Below are positions 1 to 8,823 of a stretch of 64,000 bases of DNA, piece after piece. The translations under genes and the position numbers were made by a program. Where the stretch lies: positions 2,418,001 to 2,482,000 of the forward strand of contig OZ245804.1 in the NCBI GenBank assembly GCA_965228265.1, read 5' to 3'. The notes under the pieces were generated by a model that saw only the letters and a list, made by a program, of their open reading frames with translations, had not been told where the DNA came from and searched no databases. The DNA comes from GCA-2732755 sp965228265 (lineage in GTDB: Bacteria > Planctomycetota > Phycisphaerae > Phycisphaerales > UBA1924). Each line of letters opens with the position of its first letter. Positions within the stretch are counted from its first letter, which is position 1.

Positions 1-24
1 TTCGCTTCGCTTCTCTAATCGCGA

Positions 25-2148
25 TCAATCGAGCTGGAACGCCTCGCGGGCGCCCGCATTCTGAGGCTGATCAAGGATCTCATCGACTTCCCAGTGCCCC
101 AGCAGCTCGACGTGCCCATCTGCAAACCCGACGTTCACATCCATGCCGCCGTTCACGTACGCAGCGCGATCCATCGCAACGACGACATCATGCCTGAACT
201 GCGGGAACTCACCATCTTCAAAGTCGAACCGCAACACGATATCGCCCTTGCCGTCGTACGCAGGCCCCGCCGGCGACTGAAGCATCTCCCACGTGATGAA
301 ACCCTCTTCAATCAGAGCGTCATACGACTCCGGAACCCTGTCCTCGTTATCCGACGAGTACAGTATCGAGGCCTGAACTAGACCGCGAACCTGCGAAGCG
401 CTCTTCATCGTCTGAGCATTCAGACGAGCCTTACCCAGCGCGGGCATCGCCACACCAGCCTGGATCGCGCCCATCGTCACGATCCCGTTGAGACCGCCGA
501 TCTGACCCAGGACCTCGGCAACACCAACCACCGAAGACCCATCCATGCGCATCACCGCGACATAGTCATCGCCTTCCCAGTACTCGATCGCACCCATCGG
601 GCGGATCCCCTCGGCGAACACGCCGAAGCTCGGCATCAGAATCCCGGCGTCACGCTCGGCATCCACCGGCGAACGCACCGCATTGGAAAGCCCCGACAGA
701 ATCAGGTTCGTGCCGCCGTACCCGAGCCTGGCAAACCGCTCCGTATCACTGAAGGTCACCGAGGCCGCGCCACGCTCCGGCATGTGATCGAGTATCGCAG
801 CCTTGAACTTCGCATTGTCATTGATCGAAGGACCGTCCGTTGTGATCTGCTCGATCGCCGAAACAATCCCGACCGGCGAAGCCGCGACGACCAGTTGGTC
901 ACCCACGATCGACCACGAAGGCTCAAACGGCACCGGCAGACCGGGCGTCGAGAACGAGAAGATCTCCTGCCCCGCGCCCTTCCAATTCCGGATCCAGACA
1001 TACCCACGCGCTTCGTTGGCAGCGACCTCGTTGAGCTGATTGACAAGCCTGTTGTGCGTGTCAGCAAGCCGCGCCGGGTCGCGCAGGTCCGTGATCAGCA
1101 CCGCCGAGAGAATCCCCCCGCCGCCAGTCGCGTCCGACTGGTAATACATCATCCGCGGCCCGACATTCAGAAGCACATCGCCCCGAACGTCAAACCCGAG
1201 AGCCTCTTCCATCTCGCCGAACGGGTCCTCGCCCTCCTGCTCGGCAACCCATTCAATCAGTTTGACCACAAAGCCAAGCTCGAACGGCACCGCCGAAACA
1301 ATTGTCGCGTCCTCCGGCACCACCGTGAACGCCTCGCTCCCGAACGACTGCTCCGGGTTCATCCCGAAACGCTCGAGCCACGCTCTGCCACCAACCAGCC
1401 GGCTGGTCAGAATCTGCCGATCCGTCGTCGTCCCATACGCCACGTTCATCAGCGGCGCATCATCGATGATCCAGCGGTTGTCCTCGATCACCTCCGCAAA
1501 GCCCGGCTCCTCTTCCGCAATGATCTGCGCGATGAACTGCCCGAGCCGCTGCAGATGCACCTGAGCTGAGAGCACTGGCTCCGAACCGTCCGGCAAGTCA
1601 TAGCTTTGCACAGCCGTCTCGGCCGGCGCTTCCGCACCCAGCCGCACAACCATCGAGGACTCGCCCCCGACATTCATGCTCTGCATCGTCGCCAGACCGA
1701 TCGGCGTCGAGAGCGTGTACCCGTCCTCAGCCTCCTCAACCGGGCCGCCCGTCTCCATGATGAAGTTCGCAAGCTTGTCCAGGTACCCCTGCCCATCCAG
1801 GGGCATCTCCGGCGAGAGCGTGAACGCCACTCCAAGACCCGGCGCTTCCTGCGTCCGATCGATCCGCAACGCGTGAGCCCCGCGGAACAGGTCCCACAGA
1901 AGCTCAATCCCGATCCGCGCCTCATCAGGCCCGCCGGTCTCATTCGGGATCTCTGCCAATCGCTCGCCAAGCAGCATCACTGCGCGATGCGCCGCCGCGT
2001 CCTTCGCGTGTGGCTCCACATTCGAAAGCCCGGCAAAGCGGACGTCCACAACAACTTGCTCATCCTGAGCAACAACCTGAGTCGCCGCCAGACCCGCCGC
2101 TACCGCGACAGCTGACATCCACAGCTTGGGTGACCGAGTCAATCGCAT
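25..2148 (-). CDS. Secreted protein with C-terminal pseudopilin-like segment and DGH tail
   Basis: This is a 707-residue protein of unknown function. The start at 2148 is preferred over upstream in-frame codons because a GGGAG ribosome site lies just before it and a clean Sec signal follows (charged MRLTRSPK, hydrophobic core, VVA|QDEQ cleavage). The first ~550 mature residues match no family I recognise. From about residue 555 a hydrophobic stretch ends in MPALGKAR, followed by a segment with YSSDNEDRVPES and a terminal FADGHVELL. This is the pattern of planctomycete prepilin-like proteins (DUF1559/H-X9-DG type), but here it sits at the C-terminus rather than the N-terminus. It is divergent from hutU with 126 bp between. 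The open frame is certain, the function unknown. Confidence 0.85.
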   Translation of the reverse strand: MRLTRSPKLWMSAVAVAAGLAATQVVAQDEQVVVDVRFAGLSNVEPHAKDAAAHRAVMLLGERLAEIPNETGGPDEARIGIELLWDLFRGAHALRIDRTQEAPGLGVAFTLSPEMPLDGQGYLDKLANFIMETGGPVEEAEDGYTLSTPIGLATMQSMNVGGESSMVVRLGAEAPAETAVQSYDLPDGSEPVLSAQVHLQRLGQFIAQIIAEEEPGFAEVIEDNRWIIDDAPLMNVAYGTTTDRQILTSRLVGGRAWLERFGMNPEQSFGSEAFTVVPEDATIVSAVPFELGFVVKLIEWVAEQEGEDPFGEMEEALGFDVRGDVLLNVGPRMMYYQSDATGGGGILSAVLITDLRDPARLADTHNRLVNQLNEVAANEARGYVWIRNWKGAGQEIFSFSTPGLPVPFEPSWSIVGDQLVVAASPVGIVSAIEQITTDGPSINDNAKFKAAILDHMPERGAASVTFSDTERFARLGYGGTNLILSGLSNAVRSPVDAERDAGILMPSFGVFAEGIRPMGAIEYWEGDDYVAVMRMDGSSVVGVAEVLGQIGGLNGIVTMGAIQAGVAMPALGKARLNAQTMKSASQVRGLVQASILYSSDNEDRVPESYDALIEEGFITWEMLQSPAGPAYDGKGDIVLRFDFEDGEFPQFRHDVVVAMDRAAYVNGGMDVNVGFADGHVELLGHWEVDEILDQPQNAGAREAFQLD

Positions 2149-2274
2149 CGAAAGGCTCCCCTGAGAGGTATCGAACAAACGTCGCCCCCGGGCCGAACGA
2201 CACGTGGAACGACACCACCAAAGGCACCGCTTCCGGTCTCGGCATAGGCTTTTGTCAGTATACGGAGCCGGCAC

Positions 2275-4038
2275 ATGCCCATCACGAACCAAGCAAAATC
2301 CGCATCATTTGATTTCTCCAAGGGCGCTCGCCCGGTTCGTGCCCCGCGAGGCACTTCACTCTCTTGCAAGTCCTGGCAGGCCGAGGCCGCCATGCGCATG
2401 CTCATGAACAACCTCGACCCCGAGGTCGCCGAGCACCCGGACGCCCTTGTCGTCTACGGCGGGCGCGGAAGAGCCGCTCGCTCCTGGCCCGCTTTCGATT
2501 CAATCGTTGAAACACTCAAACGCATCGAACCGGACGAAACGCTCCTCGTTCAGTCCGGCAAACCCGTCGGCGTTGTCCGCACCCACACCGATTCGCCCCG
2601 CGTCCTCATCGCCAACAGCAACATCGTCCCCCACTGGGCCACCCAGCAGCAGTTCGATGACTACGAGGCCAGGGGCCTCATGATGTTCGGGCAGATGACC
2701 GCCGGCTCATGGATCTACATCGGCACCCAGGGCATCCTCCAGGGCACGTACGAAACCTTCGCCGAGTGCGGCCGCGCCGACTTCGGAGGCACGCTCAAAG
2801 GCAAGCTCTGCGTCACCGCAGGCTGCGGCGGGATGGGCGGCGCTCAACCCCTCGCCGTCACGCTCGCCGAGGGCACCTGCCTCATCGCCGATGTCGATCT
2901 CACCCGACTCAAGCGCCGGCTTGATGATCGCTATCTCGATGAAATCATCGATGGCCTCGACAACGCCATCGATCGTGCGCTGGAACTCACCAAAGAAGGC
3001 AAGGCCGTCTCCGTCGGCGTCCACGCCAACGCCGTCGAGCTCCTCGAACGACTCCTCGAACGCAACATCACCCCCGATGTCCTGACCGACCAGACTTCCG
3101 CCCACGACCCGCTCGAGGGCTACGTCCCCGTCGAATACTCGTTCGAAATAGCCGCAACCAAACGAACCGAAGACCCCGAGTACTATCAAAAGCTCAGCAT
3201 CGACTCCATGACCCGCCACGTGCGCGCCATGGTGGAACTCCAGAATCGCGGCGCGATCACCTTCGACTACGGCAACAACATCCGCCAACGCGCACTCGAC
3301 AACGGTTTCGCCGACGCGTTCGCCTTCCCCGGATTCGTCCCCGCCTACATCCGCGAACAATTCTGCGTCGGCCGAGGCCCCTTCCGCTGGGTCGCGCTCT
3401 CGGGTGACCCGACCGACATCTACAAAACCGACCACGCACTCCTCAAACTGTTCCCCAAAGACTCAGGCCCCTACGCCGAACGCCTCCACCGCTGGCTCCT
3501 CGGCTGCCACCTCAACCCCGATGCACTCCTCGCCGGCGACTACGACATCTGCCAGCCCCGCTTCGGCTGGCAGGGGCTCCCCTCCCGCATCTGCTGGTTC
3601 GGGCTCGGCGAGCGCGACAAGGCCGGCCTCAAGTTCAACGAGATGGTCGCCTCGGGCGAACTCTCCGCGCCCATCGTCATCGGACGCGATCACCTCGACT
3701 GCGGCTCCGTCGCCAGCCCCAACCGAGAAACCGAAGGCATGCTCGACGGCTCCGACGCCATCAGCGATTGGGCACTCCTCAACGCCATGGTCAACGTCGC
3801 CTCCGGCGCAAGCTGGGTCAGCTTCCACCACGGCGGGGGCGTCGGCATCGGGTTCAGCCAGCACGCCGGGCAGGTCATCGTCGCCGACGGCTCGCCCGAA
3901 GCGAGCAAACGCCTCGCCCGCGTCCTCCGCAACGACCCCATGATGGGCATCTTCCGCCACGCCGACGCCGGATACGACACCGCCAAAGCCTGCGCACAAG
4001 ACCAGAACGTCGACATCCCCATGGGGACGAAATCATGA
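2275..4038 (+). CDS. hutU: Urocanate hydratase
   Basis: Urocanase (EC 4.2.1.49) converts urocanate to 4-imidazolone-5-propionate in cytosolic histidine degradation, using tightly bound NAD+. The 587-residue product carries YGGRGRAARSW near residue 61, the family signature FGWQGLPSRICWFGLGERDK near residue 430, and the RDHLDCGS segment whose Cys476 corresponds to the conserved active-site cysteine. It is about 30 residues longer than typical family members (~555). The ATG at 2275 retains the conserved N-terminal RGTSLSCKSW region, and a GGAG lies seven bases upstream. It heads the hut operon; its stop overlaps the next start as ATGA. A TATACG hexamer at 2259-2264 may be the -10. Confidence 0.97.
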   Translation: MPITNQAKSASFDFSKGARPVRAPRGTSLSCKSWQAEAAMRMLMNNLDPEVAEHPDALVVYGGRGRAARSWPAFDSIVETLKRIEPDETLLVQSGKPVGVVRTHTDSPRVLIANSNIVPHWATQQQFDDYEARGLMMFGQMTAGSWIYIGTQGILQGTYETFAECGRADFGGTLKGKLCVTAGCGGMGGAQPLAVTLAEGTCLIADVDLTRLKRRLDDRYLDEIIDGLDNAIDRALELTKEGKAVSVGVHANAVELLERLLERNITPDVLTDQTSAHDPLEGYVPVEYSFEIAATKRTEDPEYYQKLSIDSMTRHVRAMVELQNRGAITFDYGNNIRQRALDNGFADAFAFPGFVPAYIREQFCVGRGPFRWVALSGDPTDIYKTDHALLKLFPKDSGPYAERLHRWLLGCHLNPDALLAGDYDICQPRFGWQGLPSRICWFGLGERDKAGLKFNEMVASGELSAPIVIGRDHLDCGSVASPNRETEGMLDGSDAISDWALLNAMVNVASGASWVSFHHGGGVGIGFSQHAGQVIVADGSPEASKRLARVLRNDPMMGIFRHADAGYDTAKACAQDQNVDIPMGTKS

Positions 4039-4856
4039 CCATCGGCGTCTGCTCCTGGTCGCTCCGCCCCGAATCACCAGAGGAGCTCACGGATTCCGTC
4101 AGCGCCTGCGGCCTCGCCGCCGTTCAGCTCGCGCTCGCGCCCATGCTCGATGGATCATGGTCCGCCGCAGAAACCCGCCGCACTCTCGACGACCACGGCA
4201 TCGCCGTCCTCTCCACCATGCTCGAAACCAAAGGCGAGGACTACGCCTCACTCGAATCCATCAAACGCACCGGCGGCCTCCGACCCGACGAACACTGGCA
4301 GGCGAATCTCGACGCCGCCAAACGAGCCGTCGATCTTGTGCAGGAGTTCGGCGCACACCTCGTCACCTTCCACGCGGGCTTTCTCCCCCACGATCCGAGC
4401 GACCCGCTCCGCAGCGTCATGACCGACCGCATCCGCAAGGTCCACGACATCTTCGCCGAGGCCGACATCGACATCGCCCTCGAAACCGGGCAGGAATCCG
4501 CCGACACCCTCCGCGACCTGCTCGAAGAACTCGATCTGCCCCGGCTCGGCGTCAACTTCGACCCCGCCAACATGATCCTCTACGACATGGGCGACCCCAT
4601 CGAATCGCTCAAGGCCCTCGCCCCCTGGGTCAAGCAGATCCATCTCAAAGACGCTGTTCGCACCACAACGCCGGGCCAGTGGGGAACAGAAGTCCCGATC
4701 GGCAAGGGCGATGTGAACTGGGCCAACTTCTTTGAGGTCATCACTGCCGCAGAACTCGAAGTCGATCTGTGCATCGAGCGCGAGGCGGGCGAGGACCGCA
4801 CCGCCGACATCCACGCGGGTCTGGCGCATCTCGAATCACTCGGAGTCGCGTTGTGA
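4035..4856 (+). CDS. Sugar phosphate isomerase/epimerase family protein (TIM barrel)
   Basis: The 273-residue product belongs to the xylose isomerase-like TIM-barrel family (AP_endonuc_2). It has the typical GVCSWSL beginning, HAGF near the middle, ALETGQE, GVNFDPANMILY, QIHLKDA and a late E-R-E metal-ligand region. Known members isomerise or epimerise sugars, inositols or hydroxypyruvate, or act as dehydratases; the substrate cannot be told here. Start and stop are both translationally coupled: ATGA with hutU and GTGA with the following dehydrogenase. An unrelated sugar enzyme inside a hut operon is unusual. It may act on a side substrate with its partner at 4853. Confidence 0.85.
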   Translation: MTIGVCSWSLRPESPEELTDSVSACGLAAVQLALAPMLDGSWSAAETRRTLDDHGIAVLSTMLETKGEDYASLESIKRTGGLRPDEHWQANLDAAKRAVDLVQEFGAHLVTFHAGFLPHDPSDPLRSVMTDRIRKVHDIFAEADIDIALETGQESADTLRDLLEELDLPRLGVNFDPANMILYDMGDPIESLKALAPWVKQIHLKDAVRTTTPGQWGTEVPIGKGDVNWANFFEVITAAELEVDLCIEREAGEDRTADIHAGLAHLESLGVAL

Positions 4857-5896
4857 GTCGCGAACCCATTCGCGCAGGCGTCATCGGTCTCGGCTTCATG
4901 GGCCAGACCCACGTCCGCGCTTATCGCGACGCCGCCCGCGATGGCTTGCCCGTCACACTCGCCGCCGTCTGCGACGCGGACCCGGACCGACTGAATCCGA
5001 CCGCTCATGCCTCGGGCAATCTCGGCAGCGCCGATGCCGCTCCCTTATTCGATCCCGCCGAAACGCGCACCTTCACCGATCTTGCCGACCTGCTCGCAGA
5101 CGATGCGATCGACCTCATCAGCATCTGCACCCACACGACCACGCACGTCGATTTCGCGATCCGTGCGCTCGAGGCCGGCAAGCACTGCATCGTCGAGAAA
5201 CCCGTCGCCCTCACGCTCGCCGAGGTCGAACGCCTGCTCCCCGTCGCGCAGCGTGCGCAGAAACACGGCATCCTCTGCATGCCCGCCATGTGCATGCGTT
5301 TCTGGCCCGCTTGGGCATGGATCAAACAATCGATTGACTCAGGCAAGTATGGCAGAGTCCGATCGGCCGCCTTCACTCGCCTTGGCAGCACCCCCACCTG
5401 GGCCGACAGCTTCTACAAAGACCTTTCCAAGTCCGGCGGCGCGATTCTCGACCTCCACATCCACGACACCGACTTCGTCCATTTCTGCTTCGGCGAGCCC
5501 TCCGAGGTCACCGCCATCGGCGACGACTCGCACATCACCACGCTCTACCGTTTCGACCAGGGCCCCGGGCACGTCACCGCCGAGGGCTGCTGGGACCGCG
5601 ATCTGGCCGCCCCGTTCATCATGCGAGCCCGCGTCGATTTCGAGTCCGCCTCCGTCGAGTTCGACATGTCGGCCGAGCACCAGCTCACGCTCTATCAGGA
5701 CGGTCAAGCCCACCCCATCGACGTCCCCCCACTCTCGGGCTGGGAGATGCAGATCCGCGCGATGATCGAGGCCCTGGGCCGGGGTGACACATTGCCCCCC
5801 CTCACCATCGACGAGGCCGCCCGCGTCATGCGGACGATCGAGGCCGAGCGCCAGTCCCTGCGGACGAAAGGCCCCGTGCGCATCGATCCCAGATAG
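4853..5896 (+). CDS. Gfo/Idh/MocA family oxidoreductase
   Basis: This is a 347-residue NAD(P)-dependent dehydrogenase of the glucose-fructose oxidoreductase/inositol dehydrogenase family. The N-terminal Rossmann fold begins AGVIGLGFMGQTHVRAY. The conserved EKPVALTLAEVERL loop supplies the catalytic-site lysine, and the C-terminal half has LDLHIHDTDFVHFCFG, typical of the second domain. The start is a GTG overlapping the preceding stop (GTGA). This choice is better than an upstream ATG because that extension is out-of-frame shadow of the previous gene. Pairing with a TIM-barrel sugar isomerase is common in polyol or sugar catabolism. The substrate is unknown. Confidence 0.88.
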   Translation: MSREPIRAGVIGLGFMGQTHVRAYRDAARDGLPVTLAAVCDADPDRLNPTAHASGNLGSADAAPLFDPAETRTFTDLADLLADDAIDLISICTHTTTHVDFAIRALEAGKHCIVEKPVALTLAEVERLLPVAQRAQKHGILCMPAMCMRFWPAWAWIKQSIDSGKYGRVRSAAFTRLGSTPTWADSFYKDLSKSGGAILDLHIHDTDFVHFCFGEPSEVTAIGDDSHITTLYRFDQGPGHVTAEGCWDRDLAAPFIMRARVDFESASVEFDMSAEHQLTLYQDGQAHPIDVPPLSGWEMQIRAMIEALGRGDTLPPLTIDEAARVMRTIEAERQSLRTKGPVRIDPR

Positions 5897-5899
5897 ACT
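5894..5899 (+). promoter_or_regulatory. Candidate -10 hexamer for leaderless hutG transcript
   Basis: TAGACT ends six bases before the hutG ATG at 5906, and no Shine-Dalgarno is seen. It overlaps the end of the preceding gene, so it would be an internal operon promoter. It fits the TANNNT spacing seen at many other starts here. Confidence 0.45.
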
Positions 5900-5905
5900 G
5901 CCACG

Positions 5906-6790
5906 ATGGACATCCCCTTCACACGCAAGATGCAATGGCCCGAGATCGCCCCGGGTCGATTTGCCTCCCTTATCCGCACCGATACGCACGAAGGCTGCAA
6001 GATCGCTCTGCTCGGAGCCCCCGATGACATGGGGGTGTCACTGAACCACGGCGTCGTCGGTGCAGCCCTCGGTCCAGACGCATTCCGCGTCGCCCTGACC
6101 CGCTACGGCACGAGCGAGCCCGAAGGTTGGGACTGGCCGACGATCTACGACGCGGGCGATGTCATCGCCGGGAGCACCCTCACCGAAACGCACAACCGCG
6201 TGACCCACGCCGCGGGCGAACTCCTCGACGCGGGACTCTTCCCGGTCATGATCGGGGGTGGACACGATCTGACCTTCGCCTTTGTGCGCGCGCTGGCCAA
6301 ACGCATCAGCACCATCGGCGGGATCTACTTTGACGCACACCTCGATGTCCGGGCCGAGGAGGGCTCGGGCATGCCTTTCCGCAGGCTCGTCGAGGATTGC
6401 GGCGTGACGCGCCTCGACGCGATCGGGATCAGTCCATTTGCCAACAGCCGCGAGCACATGCACTGGTTCCACAGCCACGGCGGCCGCATCGACGCGCTCG
6501 AGCCACACGGCGACTGGCCCGGCGAGAACCTCTTTGTCAGCTTCGACCTCGACGTTCTGGACGCCTCTGCTGCGCCGGGTGTGAGCGCCCGCAACCCGAT
6601 GGGCTGGAGCGTGCACGAGGCCGCCGACTGGGTCCTCGCGGCGGGCAAGAACCCGAAGGTTCGGTGCTTTGACATCATGGAACTCTGTCCACCCCAGGAC
6701 GAGGGTGGGCGAACGGCACGCATCGCTGCTCACCTGTTCCTCACCTTCCTTCGAGGCTTCGCGGCCAGACCCGTCAGGAGGCAGGCGTGA
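5906..6790 (+). CDS. hutG: Arginase-family hydrolase, probable formimidoylglutamase
   Basis: The 294-residue product has all three ureohydrolase metal-binding signatures: GGGHD near residue 117, DAHLD near residue 143 and SFDLDVLDASAAPG near residue 212, supplying the His and Asp ligands of the binuclear Mn centre. In this context the substrate is most likely N-formimidoyl-L-glutamate, hydrolysed to glutamate and formamide (EC 3.5.3.8), the last step of the short hut route. Agmatinase or arginase activity cannot be excluded from motifs alone. It sits directly before hutI with a GTGA overlap and nine bases after the dehydrogenase. Confidence 0.85.
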   Translation: MDIPFTRKMQWPEIAPGRFASLIRTDTHEGCKIALLGAPDDMGVSLNHGVVGAALGPDAFRVALTRYGTSEPEGWDWPTIYDAGDVIAGSTLTETHNRVTHAAGELLDAGLFPVMIGGGHDLTFAFVRALAKRISTIGGIYFDAHLDVRAEEGSGMPFRRLVEDCGVTRLDAIGISPFANSREHMHWFHSHGGRIDALEPHGDWPGENLFVSFDLDVLDASAAPGVSARNPMGWSVHEAADWVLAAGKNPKVRCFDIMELCPPQDEGGRTARIAAHLFLTFLRGFAARPVRRQA

Positions 6791-7965
6791 ACGAGCTGCT
6801 CATCACCAACGCGCGCGTGCTGACGATGGAGGGATCGGCGCTCGGTGTGCGTCCAAAGGCGGACATCCTGATCCACGGAGGCGCGATCGAGCAGATCGCC
6901 GACACGATCGACCAGCCTGTCGCCCAGCGATTCGATGCCGCCGGCCGAGTTCTGATGCCGGCATTTGTCGATTGCCACACGCACGCCTGCTGGGCGGGCT
7001 CCAGGCTCGACGAGTGGGAACGCAAGCTCAAGGGCGCCAGCTATCTCGAGCTTCTCGAGTCGGGCGGCGGGATCATGTCGACCGTCCGCGCGGTCCGGGA
7101 TGCCTCGCGCGAGGAGCTGCGTGACGCGCTGGCTGTTCGGCTCGATCGGATGCAATCGCTCGGAACGCTCACGGCTGAGGTGAAGTCGGGCTACGGGCTC
7201 ACGACCAAGGCCGAGATCAAGATGCTCGAAGCGATCGCCGAGGCCGATGGGCACTGGCCCGGCACAGCCGTCCCCACCGCGTGCATCGGGCACGCCAAAG
7301 ACCCGGACATCGCCGACTTCGTGCGCACGACCATCGAGGAAACGCTCCCCGAGATCACCCGCCGATTCCCGGGCATCACGATCGACGCCTACTGCGAGCA
7401 GGGCTCATGGTCGCTCGAAGAGACGCTTAGGCTCTTTGATGCAGCCCTCGAAGCCGGGCATCGGGTCCGGGTCCACGCGGACCAGTTCCATGACCTGGGC
7501 ATGATCCCGCAAGCGATCAGACGAAGCATCGTCAGCGTCGATCACCTTGAGGCAACGAGCCCCGAGCACCTCGACGAGCTGGCTTCGTCCGCGACCTTCG
7601 GCGTCATGCTCCCGATCTGCGGGCTCCACCTCGACAACCGGTACGCCGACGGTCGCCGATTCCTGGACAAGGGCGGCAAGCTCGCGATCGCGTCCAATTA
7701 CAACCCGGGCAGTGCACCCTGCTACTCGATGCCGATGGTCATCTGGGCGGCGGTGCGTCATCTCGGGCTGTACCCGGAGGAGGCGATCCGTGCGGCGACG
7801 GCGGCACCAGCCGGGCTACTTGGTCTGGCAGACCGGGGCTCGATCTCCGTCGGCATGCGCGCGGACCTGGTGCTTCTGGAGACCACCGATGAGAGGGACA
7901 TCGCCTTCGAGTTCGGTGCGAATCCAGTCGCGTCGGTCTGGGCGGCTGGACGCAAGGTGGGGTAA
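6787..7965 (+). CDS. hutI: Imidazolonepropionase
   Basis: The 392-residue amidohydrolase opens the imidazolone ring to give N-formimidoylglutamate (EC 3.5.2.7). It has the metal-binding DCHTHACWAGSR segment near residue 60, EVKSGYGLTT in the middle, the VDHLEATS histidine region and SNYNPGSAPCYSM typical of HutI. The start is GTG, overlapping the hutG stop as GTGA. With hutU and hutG it completes the urocanate-to-glutamate pathway. No histidine ammonia-lyase gene is in the window, so hutH must lie elsewhere or be replaced. Confidence 0.95.
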   Translation: MNELLITNARVLTMEGSALGVRPKADILIHGGAIEQIADTIDQPVAQRFDAAGRVLMPAFVDCHTHACWAGSRLDEWERKLKGASYLELLESGGGIMSTVRAVRDASREELRDALAVRLDRMQSLGTLTAEVKSGYGLTTKAEIKMLEAIAEADGHWPGTAVPTACIGHAKDPDIADFVRTTIEETLPEITRRFPGITIDAYCEQGSWSLEETLRLFDAALEAGHRVRVHADQFHDLGMIPQAIRRSIVSVDHLEATSPEHLDELASSATFGVMLPICGLHLDNRYADGRRFLDKGGKLAIASNYNPGSAPCYSMPMVIWAAVRHLGLYPEEAIRAATAAPAGLLGLADRGSISVGMRADLVLLETTDERDIAFEFGANPVASVWAAGRKVG

Positions 7966-7990
7966 CTCGGCCCATGAGGCGAGCGGCCGC

Positions 7991-7996
7991 TAATAT
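7991..7996 (+). promoter_or_regulatory. Candidate -10 hexamer for leaderless map transcript
   Basis: TAATAT ends five bases before the GTG at 8002. There is no clear ribosome binding site, consistent with a transcript starting at or next to the start codon. Confidence 0.5.
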
Positions 7997-8001
7997 GGCA
8001 T

Positions 8002-8823
8002 GTGTCGACCATACCACTGATTACTGAGCAGGAAGCCGAGTCCGCAGCCGCGTCCGCGGAGCGCGTCGTCGAGGTGCACAAGCGCTTTGCCGACTTTGTG
8101 CGCGTGGGAATGACGCTGGCGCAGATCGACGCGTTCATCGGGACCTCGCTTAAGGATCTCGGTTGCAAGTCCTGCTTTCTGGGGTATCGGATCCCGAGGA
8201 CGCCGGCGTTCCCGTCGCACGCGTGCCTGAGTTTGAATGAGTGCGTGGTCCACGGCACGGCCGGGTACACCAGTCAGCCGCTCAAGCCGGGTGATTTGCT
8301 CTCGATCGATATCGGCGTGAGCTACAAGGGGTGGATCGGTGACGCCGCCTGGACCTACGCGATCGGGGAGCGGAGTGATGACGCAGCCCGTCTGATGCGC
8401 TGCGGCGTGGAGAGCATCCGCCTCGGGATCGAGCAGCTCGTGCCGGGGAACCAGCTCCTTGAGTGGGCCAAGGCGGTTCAGGGTTGTGTGGAGCGGGATT
8501 ACGGGTACCACCTGACTCGGGGTCTTGGCGGGCACGGGTACGGGCGGGCTCTGCATGGGCCGCCGTTTGTCTCGAACTCGGTTCCGAGCTTCCCGGGCGA
8601 GTGGCCCGATTCGCGCGTGCGGTGCGAGGCGGGGATGCTCTTGGCGGTCGAGCCCATGATTTCGATCGGGACGGGGCACACGAGGAGCAAGCCGAGGCAG
8701 TGGCCTGTTTTCACGGCTGACGGCTCGCTCTCGGTGCACTACGAGCACGACGTGCTGATCACGGAGACGGGGCACAGGGTGCTGACAGAGGGCTTGTACG
8801 ACCTGCCAGAGGTGGTTGGATGA
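8002..8823 (+). CDS. map: Methionine aminopeptidase, type I
   Basis: The 273-residue cytosolic enzyme removes N-terminal methionine from nascent proteins. The metal ligands and active-site residues are visible in order: FPSHACLSLNE (active-site His), SIDIGVSYKGWIGDAAWT (two Asp), GLGGHGYGRALHG (His), AVEPM (Glu) and YEHDVLIT (Glu). Length matches the basic type I form without an N-terminal zinc extension. GTG at 8002 is the only in-frame start that fits; nearby ATGs run into early stops in other frames. The stop overlaps trpA as ATGA, so the two are coupled despite unrelated functions. Confidence 0.96.
   Translation: MSTIPLITEQEAESAAASAERVVEVHKRFADFVRVGMTLAQIDAFIGTSLKDLGCKSCFLGYRIPRTPAFPSHACLSLNECVVHGTAGYTSQPLKPGDLLSIDIGVSYKGWIGDAAWTYAIGERSDDAARLMRCGVESIRLGIEQLVPGNQLLEWAKAVQGCVERDYGYHLTRGLGGHGYGRALHGPPFVSNSVPSFPGEWPDSRVRCEAGMLLAVEPMISIGTGHTRSKPRQWPVFTADGSLSVHYEHDVLITETGHRVLTEGLYDLPEVVG

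Noticed and set aside
2195..2212. Second parS-like sequence between the secreted protein and hutU
   Set aside because: Only GTTCCACGTG matches; the right arm reads TCGT instead of AAAC, so the symmetry needed by ParB is missing.
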